DNA from: Adenophora triphylla var. japonica
Lineage: Eukaryota; Streptophyta; Magnoliopsida; Asterales; Campanulaceae
Length of the DNA: 64,000 nt
Direction: 5' to 3'
Assembly (NCBI GenBank): GCA_022495995.1
Contig: JAFEMH010002346.1
Location: 62,001 to 126,000, forward strand
Shown: piece after piece, positions 57,691 to 64,000 of the stretch
Layout of the letters: the number at the start of each line of letters is the position of its first letter
Numbering within the stretch: position 1 is the stretch's first letter
Made by a program: the position numbers and the translations under genes
The notes under the pieces: generated by a model
What the model was told of the DNA's origin: nothing
The model's input: only the letters and a program-made list of their open reading frames with translations
The model's database searches: none

Positions 57691-60549
57691 CTTCCTCCAT
57701 ACGAGGAGGGGCGACCCAAGGCTCACAGCCATCACCCTGATCTTGCTGAGCTATAAGGGCTAGATCGTAATTTTTGTAAAGAACGAAGGAGTGGCCACCA
57801 CGGGCTTCATTGTCATACTGTTCCTCGGACTCCCATCTAGCCAATTGCTCCAGAGACACTTCAGCAGCGGGATCCACTATGGCTCGACGGGCTATGTGAC
57901 GACATCCTACGTCATAAAAATATTTGGCTCGACCAACAATAATGTCGTAGCATTCGTCGCTCTTCTTAAAGGCTTCAACATCAGCCTTCTCCCTGGCCTG
58001 GGCCTCCCCCTCCTACTTGGCTCGAGCTGCCCTGTGGTCATCACTTTGTTTGGTACATAAATCACTACGATCCTTAAGCATCTGGGTCACTGTTTTGAGC
58101 TCAACATCCACTTCACCTTTCTTAAAGCGAAGAGCATCACTAACCGACCTCTCCTTATCGAGCTCAGACATGACGGCCTCAAGGTCGACCATTACCACCT
58201 CCTTGGCCTTCACCGCATCGTCCTTAACAATTTGGATCGCCTCATAGACAGAGTCCAGATCCTCCAGCTTCTCCTTCAGCTCAGTAACCTCAGCTGATTT
58301 CCGGGCGTACTGGGCTGTGGCAATCCTCTCCTGCTCAATAGCAGCCCTCCAGCTACTCTTGGCCTGCTCATTGAGAGTGAGAGACTACACAAGTACAAAA
58401 TAGAAGGGTCAGTTTGACTAGCGATCAAAATTAAAAGAGACCAAGGACGATCAAACAAAAGTTAAAGAGAAGAGGAGAATTACCTCGCTATGGAGGAGGT
58501 CGGACCTCTCCACGTATTCTTCAGGGGTGAGCCCCTTCTTAGTAAGACGGGATATCAAGTTGGGATCTACCACCCGCCTCACAATTACCTGACCATATCC
58601 CAACTCGGGATACTGGCAGCTTGAGCTATCAATTCCGGTGAGTGGAGGAACCTCACTGAGCCTAGCCACCTCGGCCTGCACAAACTCTGTGCTGGTAACT
58701 AGACGGGTTCGAATTGTGGGTGGATCAGAGCCAGCTTCCTTGGGAATTGGGCCAAGCCTCGACCTTTTTTTGTCTTGGAGAGGGGAAGGTCGTCTTCTTC
58801 TTCTTCATCTTCCATATCGACAAAGCCGACCTCAACAGTAGATTGGGGGATCGCCCCAGCAGCCTCAAGTATTGGATCAGGATCTGAGCTGGGCTTAGCT
58901 GAAGTGTCGACCTCTTCACTCTCTACCACATCAACTTGAATATGAGGGGCATCACTCTCCATAGGATCCACAGACCCAGGCTCATCAATGGGCACCATCC
59001 CTACGCCCTCTTTTGGCAGCAACTTATTTCTTGCCTCAACTTCCTTCTCTCTGCTAGCTCGGGCATTGGCGGTGCCGTGAGCCTTCTTACTTTTCTTCTT
59101 ATCACTCACGCCCACAATACGATTCATGTCAGCTTCTTGTTGAGGAGTAAGAACTGTGCGAGCAAAAAGAAAAGAGCATTTAGTGAAGGAAAGTTACAAT
59201 CAAAATAATGACGAGCTAAAAGAAAAAGAGCGGCAAACAGTTTACCACCAAAATGATCCTGAGATTTGAGTGGCCGGGGGCACCCTTATAAAAATGACAT
59301 GCAGCCTCGAACCTACCCCTCTCATGGATCACCCAACCTGGGTACCTCAAACTCCTGACTATTATTGCTAGTGGGGCCACCTATCCCTCACCACCTAACA
59401 TCATCCCAGCTTGGATGAAATTGTTTTTGTTCGACCCAAGTATATCCCAGCTGATAGGTCCCCTACTGGTTATGAAGGTCAATCTATGGGTCAACTCCTT
59501 CTCCCAAACAGGGACCCAATAGTCCTCTTCTTTCAATGGCTGCGTGGTAGCATCGGGCAGAGGAAATTCCCATCCACTCTTGCTTTCCACCAATATCAAA
59601 TGGGAGTTCCACCCAGATACCTTATCAGGAAAGTTCACAAACAACTTTGGGGCATTACGTTTGGTCAGAGTTTTGGTCCCCAGCGACCTCTTATCTATTG
59701 CAACCTTAAATTTTTTTCTAAAAACATGAACGCAAGGTTTGAATCCCAAGAATCTACAAACCTTTGCGAAGCAAACAAGCACCCTACAAGTGTTAGCCCC
59801 CAGCTGCATGGGAACAGCGGCCATACACTCCAGAAACTCACAAAAAAAAGGATCTAGAGGAAGGCGTAGCCCGGCCTCAAACTGACCATAAAATAATGCT
59901 ACTCTAGTCGAGCTATGAGCCCAATGTGCCCATGATTGGATCTTCATTTGTTTCTCCGTAAAATGAGTCAACCTAAACTCCTCCCTATTGATCTCACAGA
60001 AGTCGTAGAGGATGTTTATCCTTGACTCTGAACTCTTCTTTCCAATGAGCGGCTTGGGAGCCACATAGCCTCTCTCATTCCGACCTGGCACAACCTTCGA
60101 GCAAAATTTGTCCATGATATTACCTGAGGATGAGCTCGTGGAACCTTGATTTGACATATCTATAAAAAAAGAAGAAACAGGGGAATCAGAACTAGAGGGA
60201 GTTTGATCATCATTATCTATGAGCGACCTAGATTCCCCTGGAAATTCTATCTTATTTTTAGGGAATGGTAGTTTATTGGGTCCTCTTATATAAAACATAA
60301 TGAAGTGGTCAATTAATTTATTGAAGAGACGAAAGCGGACAACCCTTTGGTCGTCCACCTTTAGATCTCCTATGCTACTTCTACCTGGGACCTCTAGAAT
60401 GCTATAGCACAGCCCCCAGTTGTTCAGAATGGCGATGCATTCGTCCCTACTCATCTCTTTTTATGGGCCATCCTTACGTTAATAAACCCTAAGTTTTTGG
60501 GCGCAGTACCCATACCTAACCCCTCTCTCACAGCCAAAGGACCTAGCCA
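57690..60549 (-). pseudogene. Tat additional ORF (antisense gene), copy B
   Basis: Homologous to the gene at 132-3,440. The ATG at 60,549 gives MARSFGCERGVRYGYC; two in-frame stops follow before the long frame 60,454-59,381 (DECIAILNNWGLCY, PGESRSLIDND, GLRLPLDPFFCEF, LGANTCRVLVCFAKV). A GT-AG intron (59,245-59,154) leads to LTPQQEADMNRIVG and SDKKKSKKAHG (59,127-58,699), then GLTPEEYVERSDLLHSE with a donor near 58,484. A Lys/Glu-rich probable coiled coil (58,213-58,010) and LARWESEEQYDNEARGGHS (57,840) close it. Near 57,690 it runs in frame into copia-3 gag. Confidence 0.82.
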
Positions 60550-60744
60550 TGACATAAGTAAAGAAAAGTTTAGAAATAAACCTAAAAGCAGGGAAATCAA
60601 GGGATACCTTAATTGATTCGAAGACGAAGGATATATGGAATGAAACGGAAGATCGAGTGCACCGGAAATCAGAAATTCCCTTGCTTTGTTCTTGCTGGGG
60701 TATATCTCGGATTTGGAACTTTGTAAAAGATTGAAAAGGAAAAG

Positions 60745-60760
60745 GATTTGCTTTTTATAC
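60745..60760 (-). promoter_or_regulatory. TATA box for the Tat B antisense gene
   Basis: On the minus strand AGGTATAAAAAGC lies about 200 bp upstream of the ATG at 60,549, inside the element but outside the LTR. The leader shared with copy A (TTAAGGTAT, then CTTT(T)AGGGTTT-like) follows. Confidence 0.55.
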
Positions 60761-61050
60761 CTTTCCTAATCCTTCCTGAATTGGAAAGGTTTGGGATTTC
60801 AAATGGTTCAATCCTCTCAATTAATGCCGGCGCCGTTTCCCAAGCAGTTGTACAAGCGCCGTATTTTCTCATCATTGTGGCGCTATAACAGATCTGGCCG
60901 TGAAAACAGTTAATGATCGAGATTGAGCCACGTCACCTTGGTCGACCATCTAGCAAGTTCGAGCATCTATCTACAACCTATGTGGATATTTACAACAAAT
61001 TTTTCAAAACTTCCTGATCGACAAAGTTAACCCAGAAAGTTGGGGACCAC

Positions 61051-61710
61051 TGAACGAAATAAAAGTGACGGGCTAGGCCCAACGAACGAGGCCCAATTAT
61101 TCAGACGTTATTATGACCGCATCCTTAATGGGTCGGCCCAGTAAATTACACGACCCACAGCTCATTAAGAGATCCGTCGACTTAGCTCATTGTCCGACCA
61201 TTATGGTCCCGATCTAGCTCTGTCCGACATACTATTCATATCTTATACGAGTATTATCCGGCTATATCATTCAGTCAGGTCGACCTAGACCCATGCAGGC
61301 GACCTCGACCCACGAAGACGTATGTTGACCTACAGAGTCATAGCGCGTCTATAATTCTTTCCATAACAGAAGTTTCTACAAATTAGGCGTTATTTACGTA
61401 CGTAATCTCGTACACAATTCGTTCTATGATTCTAGGAATTCTGCACAATCCTACTACAATTATAATTCATAGCGAAGGCTATATATACCTCACAACATCC
61501 ACGATTTGGAGGTAATTGCTATTTGTTATTCTGAATATCTCTTGTTTATTATAATTTATAAGCTCATAAACACCATACTTACTCTCACGTTCGGGGGTCT
61601 AAGCCGTAGACCATTCCGGCTAGTCGTGGGTTCACTGTTTCAGATTAAAAGCTAGGAGATCAGTCCTGATTGCTGGACGTAGGCTGATCAACACGTTTCT
61701 TGCGACATTA
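61051..61710 (+). repeat. Tat B 3' LTR (660 bp)
   Basis: Starts TGAACGAAAT after a purine-rich AAAGTTGGGGAC. It ends near GCGACATTA, where Tat A has CATCA. GGCTAGTCGTGGGTTC is shared with Tat A, and a TATA box GCTATATATACC lies at 61,478-61,489. Confidence 0.82.
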
Positions 61711-61796
61711 ATTTGTATATTTTAAAATATAATAATATTAAGAAAAAAGATTCACTATGTTTTTTTGAGTAGGTTTGTAAATCTCCAAATATAATA

Positions 61797-62072
61797 CTCC
61801 CTCTTTCTCAGTAAATGCTTCATCTTTTGGTATGGCACGCAAATTAAAAAAATAGGTGGGAAGAAAATATATTGTGAGTGTAATTTGAAAATAGGAGAGA
61901 GAATTAGTGGAGGAAATAGTAAATTTGAAAAGTGTTGTGAGTGTAATAGTGAATTAGGAGAGAGAATGAGTGGAGAAAATAGTAAAGATTATTTGCCAAA
62001 AAAGGAAAGGTGAAACTTCTAACGAAACGCCCTTTTGAATAATTAGTCAAGCTTTTATTGGAAAGGAGGGAG
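61797..62072. mobile_element. Stowaway-type MITE
   Basis: CTCCCTCTTTCTC to GAAAGGAGGGAG, flanked by TA. Its inner sequence (TTGTGAGTGTAATTTGAAAA) matches the MITE at 12,706. Confidence 0.88.
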
Positions 62073-62208
62073 TATATCTAATTTTATTTTATTTTTTTCT
62101 AAAAAAAAATCACCAAGTTTTTGAATAGTTTTGAGAGAGTCCAACATTTTGTGATGTGATAGTTCAATAAACCCCCCATGTGCGGTGTGACGAAAAACAA
62201 TTGGTAGA

Positions 62209-62534
62209 ACCTAATGGGCCAGTACCCACCCGTATCTTGGGTGGCTCCAGTAGGAGGCCACGGTTCGATTCCCTGGTGAATTCTCATTAATTTCTTCCTT
62301 GGGTTTCGTGCCCTGGAAGCCTTCCGACACATCCATTCAAGCATGGAAAGATTGGCTGGGCCGTAACCTCGGTGTGGGGAGTTCAACTACCGCATTGTAG
62401 GAGGGCTCCCTGGGGCGGAGTATAAGTGCCGCCACCCCTGATTTTGCATATCCGCGATTTACCTCCGCTAGGACATCATGGGACCGATACTGGTGGGCCC
62501 GTGACAAGAACCCTGGGTATCAAAAAAAAAAAAA
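62209..62534 (+). mobile_element. SINE with long target duplications
   Basis: An RNA polymerase III B box GGTTCGATTCC lies at 62,262-62,272. The 3' end is GGGTATC followed by about 18 A. AACAATTGGTAGA occurs on both sides (within 62,193-62,208 and 62,535-62,550). A length near 320 bp is long for a plant SINE. It has no coding capacity. Confidence 0.85.
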
Positions 62535-62828
62535 AAAAACAATTGGTAGAGGGTGATTTACACGTGGCAAAAGCAATACAGTGACACTTGTAATATTAGA
62601 TGAGGTGGTTAACAGATAATAATCAGTCACAAGTCACATTCCAAAAGCCTCTTCTTCGTAACATGGCTTGCATCTCTTTAATAACGACCTTCATGTTCAT
62701 GTGTGACTTCTGTCACATAAATACCTCTAAAGGATTTACTACATTTCCATTTCGGTTGTATTACGCATGTATTAAGCAACAGTTCCATTAGAAGTGATGA
62801 TTAAAATTGACATTTTAATTAATCTATA

Positions 62829-63102
62829 CTCTCTCCGTCCCGCTACAAATCGCACGGTTACTGTTTGCGCGAAAATTAAGAAAAAAAAATAATAATATAA
62901 ATATTGTGAGTGTAAAAGTAAAATAGGAGAGAGAATGAGTGGAGGGAATAGTAAATTATAATGTTGTTGTGAATATTAAAATAATGTAGGAGAGAGAATG
63001 AGTGGAGGAAATAGTAAATATTTTTGTCATTTTAGGAAATGTGCAATTTGTAATGAGACGCCCAATGACTAAAGTGTGCAATTTGTAGCGGGGCAGAGGG
63101 AG
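62829..63102. mobile_element. Stowaway-type MITE
   Basis: CTCTCTCCGTCCCGCTACAA to the complementary GGGGCAGAGGGAG end, flanked by TA. It shares the TATTGTGAGTGTAA and GGAGAGAGAATGAGTGGAGG blocks with the MITEs at 12,706 and 61,797. Confidence 0.87.
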
Positions 63103-63362
63103 TATATTTCTTAAAATTATGTTTATAATTTAAATTTAATAGTACTTTGTATATGTATAATAGTTTAAAACTTACTCCTTCCGTCTTATTTGAATTTGTA
63201 AAATTTTTACTTTTGAGTATTTGACTTAAAATTACAAGTCAAAAAATTGTAAGTTTTTAATACTTTTAAAATAATGAAATTCACTTGTAATATTCACAAC
63301 AGTTATTCAATTACTATTCTCTATCTTACTTTCTCTCGAATACGTTATTGTCCACACTTACA

Positions 63363-63536
63363 ACACATTAATATTTTATACGCTCTTATAAGCATCACAA
63401 TTTTTTTATAATTTCAAGTAACACATTAATATTATATACGCTCTTATAAGCATCACAATTTTTTTATAATTTCAAGTAACACATTAATATTATATACGCT
63501 CTTATAAGCATCACAGTTTTTTTATAATTTCAAGTA
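63363..63536. repeat. 58-bp tandem repeat, three copies
   Basis: Unit ACACATTAATATTATATACG followed by CTCTTATAAGCATCACA and a T run. Copies start at 63,363, 63,421 and 63,479 and are nearly identical. Confidence 0.9.
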
Positions 63537-63766
63537 GGACAAAATATTTTTAATGAATAACACTAATTAAATAACCGAAACACTCATTTTGCTACCCTCC
63601 TTAAGTATGATTGTATAGTTTGTCATAATTAATACTCCCGCTTCCTAAATGTTTATCCCATTTGATTTTTCAAACATTTTAATTTAGTGATTTTGAAGCT
63701 TTAATTTTTGTTATTTTTACGAACGCTTTGAAAATTATTGATAATATACACAGCCGTTATGTAATA

Positions 63767-63888
63767 CTCCGTCCCTAAATGTTACAAGTTTTGAAAATTT
63801 AGTGATTTTGAAGCTTTAATTTTGAAAATGAGACTAACTTTTTACAAATAGTGTTTTTAAATGGCATAAACATTTATGACGGAGGGAG
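63767..63888. mobile_element. Short MITE (122 bp)
   Basis: CTCCGTCCCTAAATGTT and its complement near GGAGGGAG, flanked by TA. A related truncated start (CTCCCGCTTCCTAAATGTTT) lies at 63,633, and an isolated terminus-like CTCCTTCCGTC at 63,175. Confidence 0.75.
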
Positions 63889-64000
63889 TAGTTGAAAATG
63901 ATATATCAACTGAATAGATGAATGAAATACACTAATTGAACAAATAATCAAATTTTTTTAAAGAGTCAAAATCGAAATAGATGAAACTGAGTTAAAAATA

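Larger units (their letters stand above)
57690..61710 (+). mobile_element. Tat B: 3' end of a second Tat/Retand-type element
   Basis: It consists of the antisense gene and the 3' LTR; gag-pol is missing, replaced on the left by copia-3 in opposite orientation. The LTR matches Tat A in length and in several blocks, so both belong to one family or close subfamilies. Confidence 0.85.

Noticed and set aside
1..61710. Tat A and Tat B as the two halves of one Tat element split by insertions
   Set aside because: They lie in opposite orientations and both contain the antisense gene, so they are separate copies.
62262..62272. tRNA gene suggested by the B box
   Set aside because: No cloverleaf can be drawn, and the A tail and target duplications show a SINE.

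Overview
The window is nuclear DNA of a flowering plant, most likely a eudicot. It is AT-rich and filled with plant-specific transposable elements: Ty1/copia, Ty3/gypsy of the Tat and Athila lineages, a Mutator-like element (MULE), Helitrons, Stowaway-type MITEs and a SINE. I recognise no ordinary host gene, rRNA, tRNA gene or CRISPR array. Every coding stretch I can identify belongs to, or is carried by, a mobile element, and most are broken by frameshifts or stops.

Layout. (1) 1-11,050: a Tat/Retand-type gypsy element on the minus strand (Tat A). Its 5' LTR is at 10,393-11,050 and its 3' LTR lies off the left edge. An extra gene runs antisense to gag-pol on the plus strand (132 to about 3,440), and a ~120-bp tandem repeat lies between that gene and pol. 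(2) 12,027-12,283: a small Helitron. (3) 12,305-48,196: one non-autonomous LTR element on the minus strand, flanked by GAGTT target duplications. Its own sequence is only about 3.8 kb, and it is swollen to 36 kb by nested insertions. A Stowaway MITE sits in its 3' LTR. A copia element (copia-1, 13,438-31,936, target duplication TAAAA) sits in its body and is itself interrupted by an Athila-type gypsy element (14,854-27,090, ATCAT). A Helitron (32,732-45,990) sits in a minisatellite of the outer element and is itself interrupted by a 10.4-kb MULE (34,166-44,610, CATAATTAT). (4) 48,253-52,301: copia-2, an internally deleted relative of copia-1 (AATAT). (5) About 53,450-57,690: an old minus-strand copia (copia-3), whose gag is joined to the end of the antisense gene of a second Tat element (Tat B, about 57,690-61,710). 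(6) 61,711-64,000: MITEs, a SINE with long target duplications, and small tandem repeats.

How the parts work together. The LTR elements supply gag, protease, integrase and reverse transcriptase. The outer 36-kb element has none of these, but shares its primer-site type and LTR ends with Tat A, so a Tat element may have mobilised it. The MULE carries three genes: a plant mobile domain (PMD) protein, a mudrA-type transposase, and a spliced gene resembling the OB-fold recombination factor HROB (DUF4539). Clusters of one palindrome lie at both ends and between the genes.

The observations I rate highest are: (a) copia-1 and copia-2 lack a tRNA-type primer site, and instead carry next to the LTR a sequence perfectly complementary to part of their own LTR, with compensatory differences between the two, which suggests self-priming; (b) the three-gene, palindrome-punctuated MULE with its HROB-like cargo; (c) the fully ordered nest of insertions, with target duplications and two locally preserved empty sites.
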